This document shows positions 1-9,204 of a stretch of DNA of 64,000 nt, piece after piece. Source of the DNA: Paenibacillus sp. FSL R7-0345 (GTDB lineage Bacteria; Bacillota; Bacilli; Paenibacillales; Paenibacillaceae); NCBI RefSeq assembly GCF_038595055.1, contig NZ_CP152002.1, positions 5,860,001-5,924,000 of the forward strand, written 5' to 3'. Under the pieces are notes generated by a model, which was not told the origin of the DNA, ran no database searches, and saw nothing but the letters and a program-made list of their open reading frames with translations. The translations under genes and the position numbers were made by a program. The stretch's first letter is position 1; each line of letters starts with the position of its first letter.

Positions 1-396
1 GAAATGTGCATTATTCTGGCTTGTATTCAGATTGTACAGGCTGTTCAGGACGGTTCCCAGCTTGTCGAGCAGCGAGAAGACACGGATAAACCCGTTTTTG
101 TAAAAATAGACGTAACGCGCATAATCCCCCTGCTCCTGAACAGACATATCATCCATGTAACCGGCGACAACCCGTTTCCGGTAAAAGCCGGCGGCAAAGC
201 AGCTTTGCTCCAGCTCATCCAGCGAGGAGATCAGACCGCGCGTCCAGATCTCCAGCTTGCGGAATTCGTGGTCATGATCCTCATGGGCATTCATCTCCTT
301 GCGGAGCATGGACGCCACCTCTGCCATGTTATCCATCGCTTCGGCCAATACGCCGCTGTTACGGCGCGGAGGCTCCCCCAGTAAGATCCGCAGCAT
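1..396 (-). CDS. Partial CDS, possible HEPN-like (Cthe_2314-type) helical protein
   Basis: Open frame on the minus strand from ATG at 396 to the window edge: 132 codons with no stop, so the 3' end is missing. A GGGGGA Shine-Dalgarno lies about 7 nt before the ATG. The product is soluble, charged and predicted helical. It starts MLRILLGEPPRRNSG and contains the stretches EFRKLEIWTRG and YVYFYKNGFIRVFSLLDKLG. The last stretch reminds me of the Cthe_2314-type HEPN family found in bacilli, but this is recognition from memory and weak. No function is assigned. It lies downstream of the UbiD-like gene on the same strand, about 60 nt after that gene's stop. Confidence 0.7.
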   Translation of the reverse strand, partial: MLRILLGEPPRRNSGVLAEAMDNMAEVASMLRKEMNAHEDHDHEFRKLEIWTRGLISSLDELEQSCFAAGFYRKRVVAGYMDDMSVQEQGDYARYVYFYKNGFIRVFSLLDKLGTVLNSLYNLNTSQNNAHF

Positions 397-458
397 GACT
401 TGTCCCCCTTAAAATAACAAGAATATAATTTCAGACTTAATGAAACAGTAAATGAATG

Positions 459-2168
459 TTACTGCTGAAAATAATGCTTCCAGTTACGGTCAACCAGATC
501 CAGGGTGCTGCTGCATGGTATTTGTTCCGGCTCATATCCCGGTTTCATGCGTGCATCAATTACAATCGGCAGCTGGTAGCTGATTCTGTGCTGTCTGATT
601 TCAGATGACGCATAAATGTCATCGGCCGGATTAAACCGGGTAAATATGGTCCATAAAAAGGAGCTTTGGGTACGCACTGCATCAGCCGCCTTATCCGTCA
701 CAATGACCAGCGGCCAGGCCGTTTGCTGTGCACGGAGTGCAGCGTTCAGCCGGACGGGCAGCTCCGGGTCTTCTTCATAGGATGCACCGGAAACGGCTAA
801 GCATCCCCCGCAGTAAGGAATAACCTCAGAAATTCCTGGCAGCGTTCCCTCTGTATAGGTGTGCGGAAGCTTACGTATGGCACGTCCTGTGCCCATCAGC
901 ACTGCCTGGCTGCCGGGACCCGGCTCCTCCCCGTTCCGGGCTGAACTTCCAAAGATATACAGGCCGTCAGCCGGATCGAAGCGTTCCAGCACATTTTCCA
1001 GCAGTACAGGCAAATCGGAAAAAGCAGCCGGCTCGCTTGTAAGCAGCAGCAGCCGGCTCCCCGATAGCTGGCGCTCGCTTAATATGCGGAAGGCTGTACC
1101 CAGCACCTCCTGATGGGAGCTGTCCCCCACAATCGCTGCAGCGAGACCGTTCGGGCCGGATTCGGAATAAGTCCAGAAGGCATTCACTGAAGGGATCGCA
1201 AGTTGGTGTACCGGGGAAAGAAGCTGCTGGAGATAATCGACCAGATAGAAATTGTCTTCCTGCGGAGAAACGGCAATGGTCGCAGGATAAACCGCGTCTT
1301 TGCGGTGCCAGATCCGCTGGATATGCATAACCGGAGCCTGGTGCGGAGCGGACTTAGGCGGTACCAGGCCGCGCAGGGCAAACTCCGCCTCAGCCGGAAT
1401 GGAGTGGCCGCCCAGCGGGTCCTTGACCATCGGCAATCTGTTTCCAAGCACCAGTGAAGCCAGCACCAGATCCGGCAGCCAGACCGTGCGGGATGCACTG
1501 GCCGCCGCCAGCAGCGCAGGCGGGCCTCCCATAAACACGGAAACCGGCAGTGCTTCGCCCATGGCCGCAGCCTCCTGATGGAACAGCCCTGCTCCCTGAT
1601 GTTTATTCCAGTCCATCACAGCCGTGCTGTCGTCGGTTAGCTTCAGCCTGTGCATGCCCAGGCTGTGTTTGCGCGGATCAGCCAGGCTCTCGGTATAGAC
1701 AAGCGGAAGCGTAATGTAAGGCCCGCCGGCCTCCTGCCAGCTGGTAACCTGCGGCAGTTCACTCAGCGGATTGTTCGTCCGGCAGGCCCCGAGGACCGGA
1801 GCTTCGCCCTGAGGCACATGCTTTATGCCTGTTTTCAGCAAATTGAAAACCAGCTCCTTCTCTTTCCACAGGTTAGGGAATGAAGGGGGCAGCAGGGTAT
1901 CAGCTGCTCCGGCTACTGCTTTCAGCAGCTGCTCCGGTCTGGTGCCAAAAGCTCTGTCCACGCGCCGGGCCGTCCCGAACAGGTTGGTCACCACCGGGAA
2001 CGGGGTTCCTTTTACATTGGTAAACAGCAGCGCCGGCCCTTCCTCCCGGACCACACGCCGGTGAATTTCCGGCAGCTCCAGATAAGGGTCCACCAGAGCT
2101 TCTATAACCGCAAGCTCTTTATCCTTGCGGAGCTGCTCGGTCCACTGGCGTATATTTGCGTATCCCAC
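459..2168 (-). CDS. UbiD family (de)carboxylase
   Basis: 569 residues from GTG at 2168. UbiD enzymes use prenylated FMN to decarboxylate aromatic or alpha,beta-unsaturated acids, for example in quinone biosynthesis. The N-terminal part (IRQWTEQLRKDKEL, then HRRVVREEGPALLF, then FPVVTNLFGTARR) and the central KDPLGGHSIPAEAEF region are typical of the family. The frame is open further upstream to 2279, but that would overlap ctaA. The GTG at 2168 has a GGAGG 8 nt away and leaves a 37-nt gap to ctaA, so I chose it. It is longer than the usual 490-residue UbiD and resembles the roughly 600-residue menaquinone-type members. The substrate cannot be told from the sequence. It probably lies in one transcription unit with ctaA. 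Confidence 0.85.
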   Translation of the reverse strand: MGYANIRQWTEQLRKDKELAVIEALVDPYLELPEIHRRVVREEGPALLFTNVKGTPFPVVTNLFGTARRVDRAFGTRPEQLLKAVAGAADTLLPPSFPNLWKEKELVFNLLKTGIKHVPQGEAPVLGACRTNNPLSELPQVTSWQEAGGPYITLPLVYTESLADPRKHSLGMHRLKLTDDSTAVMDWNKHQGAGLFHQEAAAMGEALPVSVFMGGPPALLAAASASRTVWLPDLVLASLVLGNRLPMVKDPLGGHSIPAEAEFALRGLVPPKSAPHQAPVMHIQRIWHRKDAVYPATIAVSPQEDNFYLVDYLQQLLSPVHQLAIPSVNAFWTYSESGPNGLAAAIVGDSSHQEVLGTAFRILSERQLSGSRLLLLTSEPAAFSDLPVLLENVLERFDPADGLYIFGSSARNGEEPGPGSQAVLMGTGRAIRKLPHTYTEGTLPGISEVIPYCGGCLAVSGASYEEDPELPVRLNAALRAQQTAWPLVIVTDKAADAVRTQSSFLWTIFTRFNPADDIYASSEIRQHRISYQLPIVIDARMKPGYEPEQIPCSSTLDLVDRNWKHYFQQ

Positions 2169-2205
2169 TATTTTGTACCTCCTAAACCAAGCGTCTTGCT
2201 TATTG

Positions 2206-3189
2206 CTAAAAATAGATACGCGGTCTCCGCGAAGACTCTGATTCATCCTCTGTGTCAGGAGAGCGCTTTGTTGGTTCACTTAGCTGCCACACGCGTACGC
2301 TCATGTAGCTCAGTATTCCGAATAGTCCGGCAATCAGCACAATATGGGAAAGCGCGGCAAATATGTACAATTTCTCGTTATACAGCGTATGGACTACGGC
2401 CGCACCGCTGAACACCTGCAGCAGACAGAGCGTAACCGCAGCTACTCCCAGCATCCGCAGCTCCGGCAGCTTTTTATATCTCCAGAACGCCAGATGACCC
2501 AGTATAGCTATCAAAATAAACAGCAGCGCTGCCGCCACCCGGTGCATGAACACAATGCCCACGCCGCCGCTGAGCTCAGGAACCCATTCCCCGTTGCAGA
2601 GCGGCCAGCCGGAACAGCCTCCCTGTGAATCTGTATGGCTGACATAAGCCCCGATGTACACAACAATATATGAATATACTGCAGTAACCCAGGTTAAGTT
2701 GCGGAACCCCCGGCTTACTCCTGCTGCAGCCGCATCCTGCTGACCAATCGAAGCATGCCATCGCTTGGTCCCAAGTGCCAGCATTAACGAGCTTGCAAAA
2801 GCAATCAGCGAGAAGCCCATATGCAGCGCCATCACGGCCGCCGACTGCGAACGGACAACCGCAAGCGCTCCCATTCCTCCCTGCACGACAACGAACAGTA
2901 AGGTTAACAGGGCATATCCAAGCAGATCCTTCCGCTGACGCGCATAACGCCAGAAAGTATACATAGAGGCCAGTGACAGCAGGCCGGCCAAGCCGCTGAA
3001 TAAACGGTGGGTATACTCAATTAAAGAACCAATCGTATAAGCCGGAATCAGCTTGCCGTGGCATAGCGGCCATTCATTGCCGCATTCCAGTCCCGAGCCT
3101 GTCTTGGTCACTACGGCGCCTCCAAACAAGGCGAAAAACATCATGAGGCAGGTTATGTAGCTAAGCCATTTTAACTGAGCTGTTGTCAT
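2206..3189 (-). CDS. ctaA: Heme A synthase (COX15/CtaA)
   Basis: 327 residues, integral membrane protein with about eight hydrophobic segments. CtaA oxidises the C8 methyl of heme O to a formyl group, giving heme A for cytochrome aa3 oxidase. The first loop has the CtaA signature SGLECGNEWPLCHG with the conserved cysteine pair, followed by EYTHRLFSG with a heme-binding histidine. The second half repeats it as GGCSGWPLCNGEW and FMHRVAA. The SD before ATG 3189 is weak (GGGTGAT). Its partner heme O synthase (ctaB) lies 10 kb away with an SCO gene, so the oxidase assembly genes are split in this genome. The tail (about 20 residues, charged) is short. Confidence 0.95.
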   Translation of the reverse strand: MTTAQLKWLSYITCLMMFFALFGGAVVTKTGSGLECGNEWPLCHGKLIPAYTIGSLIEYTHRLFSGLAGLLSLASMYTFWRYARQRKDLLGYALLTLLFVVVQGGMGALAVVRSQSAAVMALHMGFSLIAFASSLMLALGTKRWHASIGQQDAAAAGVSRGFRNLTWVTAVYSYIVVYIGAYVSHTDSQGGCSGWPLCNGEWVPELSGGVGIVFMHRVAAALLFILIAILGHLAFWRYKKLPELRMLGVAAVTLCLLQVFSGAAVVHTLYNEKLYIFAALSHIVLIAGLFGILSYMSVRVWQLSEPTKRSPDTEDESESSRRPRIYF

Positions 3190-3275
3190 CAGATCACCCG
3201 CATGTATAGGAATGAAGGAGATTATGAACCGTGTTGCCTTATTAAGGGGTTATGGTATTTTGACATAGGATTTTT

Positions 3276-3321
3276 AAAAAAAAGCACCGCTTCTGCTCTG
3301 GCTGGGAGAAGACGGTGCTTT
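3276..3321 (-). terminator. Rho-independent terminator after the thioredoxin gene
   Basis: Inverted repeat AAAGCACCG (3313-3321 read on minus) with CGGTGCTTT (3281-3289), loop of 23 nt, followed on the minus strand by a run of Ts ending near 3274. It lies 20 nt after the thioredoxin stop. Confidence 0.85.
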
Positions 3322-3341
3322 GATCTGTGTTGACAATGGCT

Positions 3342-3686
3342 TTACTTGTGAATGCTTTGATATACCTCAAGCGCCCGGTCCAGGAAATTCTCGATCTCCT
3401 CACGGGATTTACGCAGCTTATTAACGAAACGGACAAGCTCCCGCCCGTCACTGTAAGCGACAAAGCTGGGAATACCCAAAATGTTCTGTTCCTGGCTGAC
3501 CTCGCCCACAGCATCAACATCGACTTCAACCAGTGTCAGGCGGTCTTCATATTTCGTTTCTACCTCAGGCATAAACGGGTCAATAAATTTACAGTCAGAG
3601 CACCAGTCAGCCTTGAATACGGCAATCGTTAAACGCGGCGATTGAATCGCCACCTGAAACTCCGCAGCGGAAGAAATTTTATCCAT
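3342..3686 (-). CDS. Thioredoxin family protein
   Basis: 114 residues, a single thioredoxin fold without a signal peptide, so cytoplasmic. The active site is ADWCSDCKF with Cys29 and Cys32, a CxxC variant (CSDC) differing from the CGPC of classical thioredoxin. The cis-proline motif is GIPSF. Start ATG 3686 with AAAGGA about 11 nt upstream. It forms a monocistronic unit with its own terminator. Redox partner unknown. The acidic C-terminal helix (EEIENFLDRALEVY) is typical of the YtpP/YdbP-like bacillar thioredoxin-like proteins, to which it may belong. Confidence 0.88.
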   Translation of the reverse strand: MDKISSAAEFQVAIQSPRLTIAVFKADWCSDCKFIDPFMPEVETKYEDRLTLVEVDVDAVGEVSQEQNILGIPSFVAYSDGRELVRFVNKLRKSREEIENFLDRALEVYQSIHK

Positions 3687-3794
3687 GTAAGGGTCAATCC
3701 TTTCCAGGTTAAACTGTATCTTACTCTCTTAGTGAAGCAAATTGTGCGCAGGAAGTCAATTAAAAAGGAACAAATTAAGACAAACCTCACAGCA

Positions 3795-5423
3795 TTATTC
3801 GTGTGTACGCACTCTGGCAGGCTGCAGTCTCATTAACGGATTTAATACCTTCTGCAGCACGCGCGGATATCCGGCGATTTCCTGACGGCTGAGCACTCCG
3901 AGCACAATCAGCAGCACCAGGTAAATAATAACAACAGCAGCACCCACTACCAGACAGGTAATCAGAAAAGCAACACGGTCCGGCATCAGACGGGTGAGCA
4001 TAATGCCCGCTTCGTTCAGGCCGTAACCGATTCCGCCGGAAGCGAGAACTGCAACAGCAAAGCCGCCCCAGCGTTTGCCCATAATCTTAAACGGCACGAT
4101 GGATTTAAGCATACGAAGGTTCAGCAGTGTAATGACAATGAAGCACAGTGCCGTAGCTCCGATAATGCCGTAAATCCCGAATACCTTGCTTAGCAGGAAG
4201 CTTGCCGCCAGCTTGGTCAGAATCCCTGCCAGCACGTAATACATGGAAATCCGCGATTTCCCCATGCCGAGCAGAATGGAGTTGGTGGTCATCATGGTGA
4301 TCTGGAAGATCGTTCCGATGGTGAGCATAGCTACGATTCCGCTGCCCCCGAGACCGCTAAAGAGCAGCCCGTTTACGGAATAAGCAGCAACCGACAGGGC
4401 CAGGACAATTGGCATTCCCGTCAAAATGGAGATACGCAGAGCAAGTGTAATTTGACGCTTGAGATGAGCTTCATCACGGCGGGCATACGCCGCCGAAATA
4501 ATTGGAATAAGCGATGTTCCCAGAGCAATAGCGAGAACCGGTGGTATACCAGCCACGCTCTGGGCCCGAGTCGTTAAAATTGCCAGCGCTTCCGTCGCAT
4601 TCTCACGGCCGATCTGATCAATCAATAAAGGAACAGCCAGTGAAGTATCAATGACATTAACTGCGGGAATGGTCAGGGAGGATAGCACAATGGGAATAGA
4701 CAAAGTGAATATATCCTTATAAATGCGCAACATCGGTAACTTCTTGGTTTTATTGTCCTTCAGATTTTGAGCCTTGTCCGTACGGCGCAGCTTCACTGCA
4801 AAATAAATCATTACAGCAAATGCCGCTATACTGCCAAGTACACTACCGAATGATGCTCCGGCTGACAGAACAGTATTGTTATAACCTTGCTGCAGTAGAA
4901 TGTATGCAAGTAAAATAGCAGTCAGTACACGGGCTACCTGCTCAACGATCTGGGAAATACCTCCGGCCATCATATTGTTACGGCCCTGAAAATACCCCCG
5001 CATCATAGCAATAGCCGGGAACAGCAGGAGCGCCGGCGCTATTGCTCTAATGGCGAGCGCTGCTTCCGGAACATCTGCGATATGCGTAGCATAGTAAGGA
5101 GCGCCGATATACAGCAGGAGTGTCATAATAACTCCGGCAGCTACCGAGAACAACAGCGCTGCACGATATACTTGTGCCGCTTCGTCCGGACGGTTCAGGG
5201 CGTAACGCTCTGAAACCATTTTACTCAATGTGCTTGGGATACCGGCAGTCGCTACGGTCAGCAGCATCAAATAAATGTTGTTGGATACCCCGAATGAAGC
5301 TCTCCCGATATCATCAAAAATATGATCCAGCGGCACCCGCTGGACAAGCCCGAGCACGCGGGCCACAAGTGCGGCTGCGGCCAGAATAAGCGTGCCTTTG
5401 ACAAAAGACTCTTTCTTCGACAA
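3795..5423 (-). CDS. Polysaccharide biosynthesis / MurJ-SpoVB-type flippase
   Basis: 542 residues from a TTG start (AAGGCG 7 nt upstream). About 14 hydrophobic segments of the MVF/MATE-like fold. The opening segment with GTLILAAAALVARVLGLVQR and a following RASFGVSNN is typical of the YtgP/SpoVB/MurJ branch of the MOP superfamily. These proteins flip lipid II or related undecaprenyl-linked intermediates across the membrane. The length matches the B. subtilis YtgP (MurJ) and SpoVB proteins (about 520-550 residues). I cannot separate a vegetative MurJ from a sporulation SpoVB paralogue by eye. The next gene upstream on the strand (DUF456) is 21 nt away, suggesting co-transcription. Confidence 0.88.
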   Translation of the reverse strand: MSKKESFVKGTLILAAAALVARVLGLVQRVPLDHIFDDIGRASFGVSNNIYLMLLTVATAGIPSTLSKMVSERYALNRPDEAAQVYRAALLFSVAAGVIMTLLLYIGAPYYATHIADVPEAALAIRAIAPALLLFPAIAMMRGYFQGRNNMMAGGISQIVEQVARVLTAILLAYILLQQGYNNTVLSAGASFGSVLGSIAAFAVMIYFAVKLRRTDKAQNLKDNKTKKLPMLRIYKDIFTLSIPIVLSSLTIPAVNVIDTSLAVPLLIDQIGRENATEALAILTTRAQSVAGIPPVLAIALGTSLIPIISAAYARRDEAHLKRQITLALRISILTGMPIVLALSVAAYSVNGLLFSGLGGSGIVAMLTIGTIFQITMMTTNSILLGMGKSRISMYYVLAGILTKLAASFLLSKVFGIYGIIGATALCFIVITLLNLRMLKSIVPFKIMGKRWGGFAVAVLASGGIGYGLNEAGIMLTRLMPDRVAFLITCLVVGAAVVIIYLVLLIVLGVLSRQEIAGYPRVLQKVLNPLMRLQPARVRTHE

Positions 5424-5444
5424 ACTGTTTCGCCTTCTTCGCTG

Positions 5445-5927
5445 TTAATTTACGCTGATCCAGATAAAGAAGAGGACCACCATCATAATTTGCAGAATTA
5501 CTTTGACTACGGTGCTGCTGAACAAGCCGAGCAGGGAGCCGAAGCTGACCTTGACCGCTTTACCCGGCTGGGAGCCGGCGATCAGTTCGCCGATGAAGGC
5601 GCCAATAAAAGGGCCGAGGATCAGGCCAATTGGATTAATAAATGGACCAATAATTAAACCAATTGTACTGCCGATCACCGAGGCTCTTGACCCTCCAAAC
5701 TTCTTAACGCCCCATGCCCCGACCACATAGTCGGCTACGAACAGCACAACCACGATTAAGGTCTGGATCGTCCAGAACCAGGCCCCGAACGAGCCGAACG
5801 AAAAGAACCAGCCGTATACAAAAAAGGCCAGATAAATCGCCAGCGCACCAGGCAGGATCGGATACACCGCCCCCGCCAGCCCTACCGCAAACAAAGCAAT
5901 GATCAAAATCCAACCCAGGATTGCCAT
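5445..5927 (-). CDS. DUF456 membrane protein
   Basis: 160 residues starting at ATG 5927 (MAILGWILII), with GGGGGC 7 nt upstream. An in-frame ATG at 5954 with a weaker AGGTG site would add nine residues. The protein is almost entirely membrane-embedded: an N-terminal hairpin with the YPILPGALAIYLAF motif, then a Gly-rich stretch with FGGSRASVIGSTIGLIIG and GPFIGAFIGELI, which defines the DUF456 family. Function unknown. It is followed 21 nt later by the flippase gene. A 187-bp repeat element lies directly upstream (6003-6189). Confidence 0.85.
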   Translation of the reverse strand: MAILGWILIIALFAVGLAGAVYPILPGALAIYLAFFVYGWFFSFGSFGAWFWTIQTLIVVVLFVADYVVGAWGVKKFGGSRASVIGSTIGLIIGPFINPIGLILGPFIGAFIGELIAGSQPGKAVKVSFGSLLGLFSSTVVKVILQIMMVVLFFIWISVN

Positions 5928-6002
5928 TTCTTTAGCCCCCAGTTTTGATAGCATAGTTACACACCTGATGTTTCTTGGTCACATGTACCCAGGTGCAGGC
6001 AC

Positions 6003-6189
6003 TTAGTTGCACTTTGTACAACTAAAACACCCGTTTTTGCTGACATTTCCGTTTTAGTTGCACTCTGTACACTTAAGCAGCCGTAAAAGGCTGATTTTGA
6101 GCCATTCGGCCAAATTTAACTGTACAAACTACAGTTATTCGCCGCGGGAGCCGCCTTTGGCCAAATATAAGTGTACAAACTGCAGCTAT
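6003..6189. repeat. 187-bp four-motif intergenic element, copy A
   Basis: Four 24-bp motifs start at 6003 (+), 6054 (+), 6115 (-) and 6166 (-), so offsets 0/51/112/163, with spacers of 27, 37 and 27 nt. The motifs share ends of the form TTAG...ACTTAA and a core around TTGCACTCTGTACA. The spacers are unrelated to each other. The last motif runs into the stop codon of the HAD gene (6186-6188). The same geometry is seen at 43150, 47467 and 60185 with other cores. Function unknown. Confidence 0.85.
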
Positions 6190-6938
6190 TCTGCAGTTAC
6201 ACCAAATATATATTTCTCAATCACTTCAGCGATGCCGTCCTCGTTATTCGAAGCAACAACAGCATCCGCTTCCTGCTGCACCGTCTCCTGGGCGTTGCCC
6301 ATTGCCACGCCCAGACCGGCTGCCTGGATTGCCGCCAGGTCGTTCAGGCTGTCGCCTACGGCCACCACCTGGGACATCTCAATGCCCAGCAGCTTGCAGA
6401 CCTCGCCGATTCCGTAAGCCTTGTTCACGCCAAGCGGGTTAATTTCGAGGTTAGTCGGTGTGGAGTTGGTAATCTCCAGCCCGCCCAGATCCTGAAGCTG
6501 CATCAGCAGCTTGTGGCGGATTTCATCGTCCTCTGTGGAGTAACCGAATTTCAGCCACTCCCTGTTCATAATGCCGCCGTCCCAGTTATTCCGGTTGTAG
6601 ACCTGCTCTGTGGAATAAGCCCAGAACCAGATCCCGTATTCCTCTGCAATTTCGTACAGCTGCTGAATCAGCGCCGGGTCCATCAGCGAACGGCGGTACA
6701 GCTCATACGGCTCGCGCCAGAGTTCACTGCCGTTCACAGTAATCATCGGCGTCTTGAGTCCAAGCTGCTCAGCGTATGGCATCGCACTCCGGAACGCCCG
6801 TCCTGTGGACAGGCAGACATGCACTCCGGCATCAACCGCTTTTTGAATCCATTCTACTGTCTTCGGGGTAATCAGTTGTTCATCATTCAGCAGGGTTCCA
6901 TCCATATCCAGTGCAAGCAGGCGGTATTTGGCAGTCAT
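6186..6938 (-). CDS. Cof-type HAD family sugar-phosphatase-like hydrolase
   Basis: 250 residues from ATG 6938 (MTAKYRLLALDMDGTLL). GGAGG lies 7 nt upstream, and an in-frame GTG two codons earlier is too close to it. HAD motif I is DMDGTLL with the nucleophile Asp, motif II is LSTGR, the motif III lysine is in VNKAYG and motif IV is GDSLND. The large insertion between motifs II and III is the C2 cap of the Cof/YidA subfamily. Such enzymes dephosphorylate sugar phosphates or flavin precursors, and the substrate here is unknown. It lies 56 nt downstream of the PBP gene on the same strand. Confidence 0.9.
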   Translation of the reverse strand: MTAKYRLLALDMDGTLLNDEQLITPKTVEWIQKAVDAGVHVCLSTGRAFRSAMPYAEQLGLKTPMITVNGSELWREPYELYRRSLMDPALIQQLYEIAEEYGIWFWAYSTEQVYNRNNWDGGIMNREWLKFGYSTEDDEIRHKLLMQLQDLGGLEITNSTPTNLEINPLGVNKAYGIGEVCKLLGIEMSQVVAVGDSLNDLAAIQAAGLGVAMGNAQETVQQEADAVVASNNEDGIAEVIEKYIFGVTAE

Positions 6939-6993
6939 TGCCACCCCTCCATTTCTTGTATGCCCCTCAGGATGAGGGGCTGATTAATGTTAC

Positions 6994-9105
6994 TTAGTTT
7001 GTTGAATCAGCGGCATTTGTGCCGTCATCTGCAGCTGTATCACTGTCCGCTGACTTTAAGGATTTCTTCGGTATTCCATCCAGGCCGTATTCCCAGTCAT
7101 AGGCATCAAAAATCTTGCGCGCCACCGGGGCAGCACTGTTAGAACCGAATCCGCCTTCCGGAATTACTACGGCTACAGCCAGTTTTGGATTTTCACGCGG
7201 GGCAAAAGCAATAAACACCCCGTTATCGCGGTTCGTATTCGTTCTGTCCGTCTGCTGCGAGGTTCCTGTCTTGCGGGCAAAATCATAAGAGAAATCAGAG
7301 AATGCCGAAACCTCACTGTTCATCCCCTTAATAATCTCCCTCCAATACGACTTATCGAAGGTTGTTACCTCATCCAGCACTTCGCGGCTGAATTGCTTAA
7401 CGGTATTCCCTTGAGAATCGGTAATTTTGCTCACCAGCTGCGGTTTGATCCGCACACCTTCATTTGCCAGAGTAGAAGTATATTGGGCGAGCTGAAGCAC
7501 GGTGTAACGCCCCTGCTGGCCGAAGGAAGCATAGACCAGTGCGGCTTGTGCACTACCTGCTGCCTTGGTATCGGTATAGTTGATCTGTCCGAGGAACTCC
7601 CGCGGCAGTCCGCTCTGCGTCGAGACGCCCAAACCGAATTCCTTCATATATTTATCCCAGACATCAATACCGCCGCCCTGATACTTTTCAAACAGCTTCT
7701 TGCCGACCATATCGACCATAAACGCATTGGACGATTTCTCAATCGCTCTGGCCGGGTCCATCGAACCGTACACGTGACCGGAAGAGTTGCGTACGGAGGC
7801 ATTGTCATTTTTACCGAAGTAGGCAATCCCTCTGTCCTGATAAACCGTTGAAGTGGTGAAAAAACCTTCATTCAGTCCGATGAGCACACTCAGCGGCTTG
7901 ATGGTTGAGCCCAGCAGCACGGTAGAACCGAACTCATGGCCTGACATGCCGGAGGAATACGGTGTAATCGTCCCGTTCTGATAGTTACCCATAATATCAT
8001 TCCATACCTCAGTGTCCATCTTCTCGGCCGTCCATACATTGGTATCATAGTCCGGCATGCTCGCCATCGCAACGATATTTCCTGTATCGACCTCCATCGC
8101 CACTGCATAGCCGGTCAGGGCATCAGGATGGGTCTTACCCTGGACAGCATGAGTATGCAGCCAGCTGATCTGATCGGTGATTGCCTGCTCTGTTTTCATC
8201 TGGATGGACTTGTTAATAGTCGTCCAGACGTCATTCCCTTTAACGGGAGGTACAACCTCTTCGACCTTTTCGGCCATATTCTGCGGATTAACCGAGATGA
8301 CCTGATAGCCGTTTTTGCCGCGCAGCTCGCGCTGGTATTGCAGCTCAAGCCCGTCAAAGCCGACAAATTCATCATCTTTATAGCTCAGGCCGGGATCAGC
8401 GTCGATTTTTTTCATCGCCGCCTGTATATTTTTATAGATATCCAGACTGTTCGAGGATTTGAACGGCTTGATATAACCGATCGTCTGCACCGCTACTGTG
8501 TCCTTGTCATAATGTCGGCTGCTCTCCTCGACAATTTCCAGACCCGGATATTCACTCTTATGCTCCATAAAATAGGCTACTTCCTTTGAAGTCAGCCCCG
8601 CCTTGATCCGCCGGGCCATGAAGCCCGAATATTTCTTGAAATATAAGTCCAGTGAAGAGATGACATCCTCCTCAGTAAGCTGTTCTGCAGCAGGATCGCC
8701 ATAATTTTTAAAATCCTCTACCAGTCTTGCCGCGAGCTCCTCGCCTTTTGCTTTGGCTTCCGGAGTCAGCGTAGTTTTGCCGGTAACCTTATCCGTGGTT
8801 TTGGCAGTATATTCCTTGGTTAGCGTGATATATAGGGACTGCACAGACGTTGAATAAGCAAGCTCCTCGCCTCCTGCTGCCCGGATTACACCGCGGATCG
8901 CCGCCAGCGGCACATTTTTGGTATCGCGGCTGGTCTCCACTTCAGTCAGGGTAGGCCCTTCAACAAACTGCACAACGGCAAGACGGATGATTATGACGCA
9001 GAATATAACGAACGTGCTGAAAAAGAACACGTTGATCCGCAGGCCGAGCGAGCTCTTGGTGACATTTTTATCTGGCGGGGTGACCTGCTTACGGAAAAAA
9101 CTCAC
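6994..9105 (-). CDS. Class B penicillin-binding protein (transpeptidase)
   Basis: 703 residues from GTG 9105 (AAGGAG 9 nt upstream). One N-terminal membrane anchor (about residues 23-45), then a PBP dimerisation domain (about 60-290) and a transpeptidase domain. The three catalytic boxes are present: S400-TIK, S458-SN and K612-TG (KTGTS). It cross-links peptidoglycan on the outer face of the membrane. The overall plan matches the PBP2/PbpA-MrdA class rather than FtsI, with no PASTA domains. The C-terminus is a short Asp/Ala-rich tail. The preceding gene on the strand (99 nt gap) is a membrane transglutaminase, which suggests a cell-envelope operon. Confidence 0.93.
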   Translation of the reverse strand: MSFFRKQVTPPDKNVTKSSLGLRINVFFFSTFVIFCVIIIRLAVVQFVEGPTLTEVETSRDTKNVPLAAIRGVIRAAGGEELAYSTSVQSLYITLTKEYTAKTTDKVTGKTTLTPEAKAKGEELAARLVEDFKNYGDPAAEQLTEEDVISSLDLYFKKYSGFMARRIKAGLTSKEVAYFMEHKSEYPGLEIVEESSRHYDKDTVAVQTIGYIKPFKSSNSLDIYKNIQAAMKKIDADPGLSYKDDEFVGFDGLELQYQRELRGKNGYQVISVNPQNMAEKVEEVVPPVKGNDVWTTINKSIQMKTEQAITDQISWLHTHAVQGKTHPDALTGYAVAMEVDTGNIVAMASMPDYDTNVWTAEKMDTEVWNDIMGNYQNGTITPYSSGMSGHEFGSTVLLGSTIKPLSVLIGLNEGFFTTSTVYQDRGIAYFGKNDNASVRNSSGHVYGSMDPARAIEKSSNAFMVDMVGKKLFEKYQGGGIDVWDKYMKEFGLGVSTQSGLPREFLGQINYTDTKAAGSAQAALVYASFGQQGRYTVLQLAQYTSTLANEGVRIKPQLVSKITDSQGNTVKQFSREVLDEVTTFDKSYWREIIKGMNSEVSAFSDFSYDFARKTGTSQQTDRTNTNRDNGVFIAFAPRENPKLAVAVVIPEGGFGSNSAAPVARKIFDAYDWEYGLDGIPKKSLKSADSDTAADDGTNAADSTN

Positions 9106-9204
9106 AGTTTTTCACTCCTTTACATCGTAAATAAACCTTGCCCTACAGCACAACAATACTTCCCCCGAATTGTACCATATAACAAGGTCTGACTTCCTCT
9201 TTTG

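Noticed and set aside
4..384. Plus-strand frame at the left edge
   Set aside because: It mirrors the minus-strand partial gene (1-396), which has the better SD and protein-like composition.
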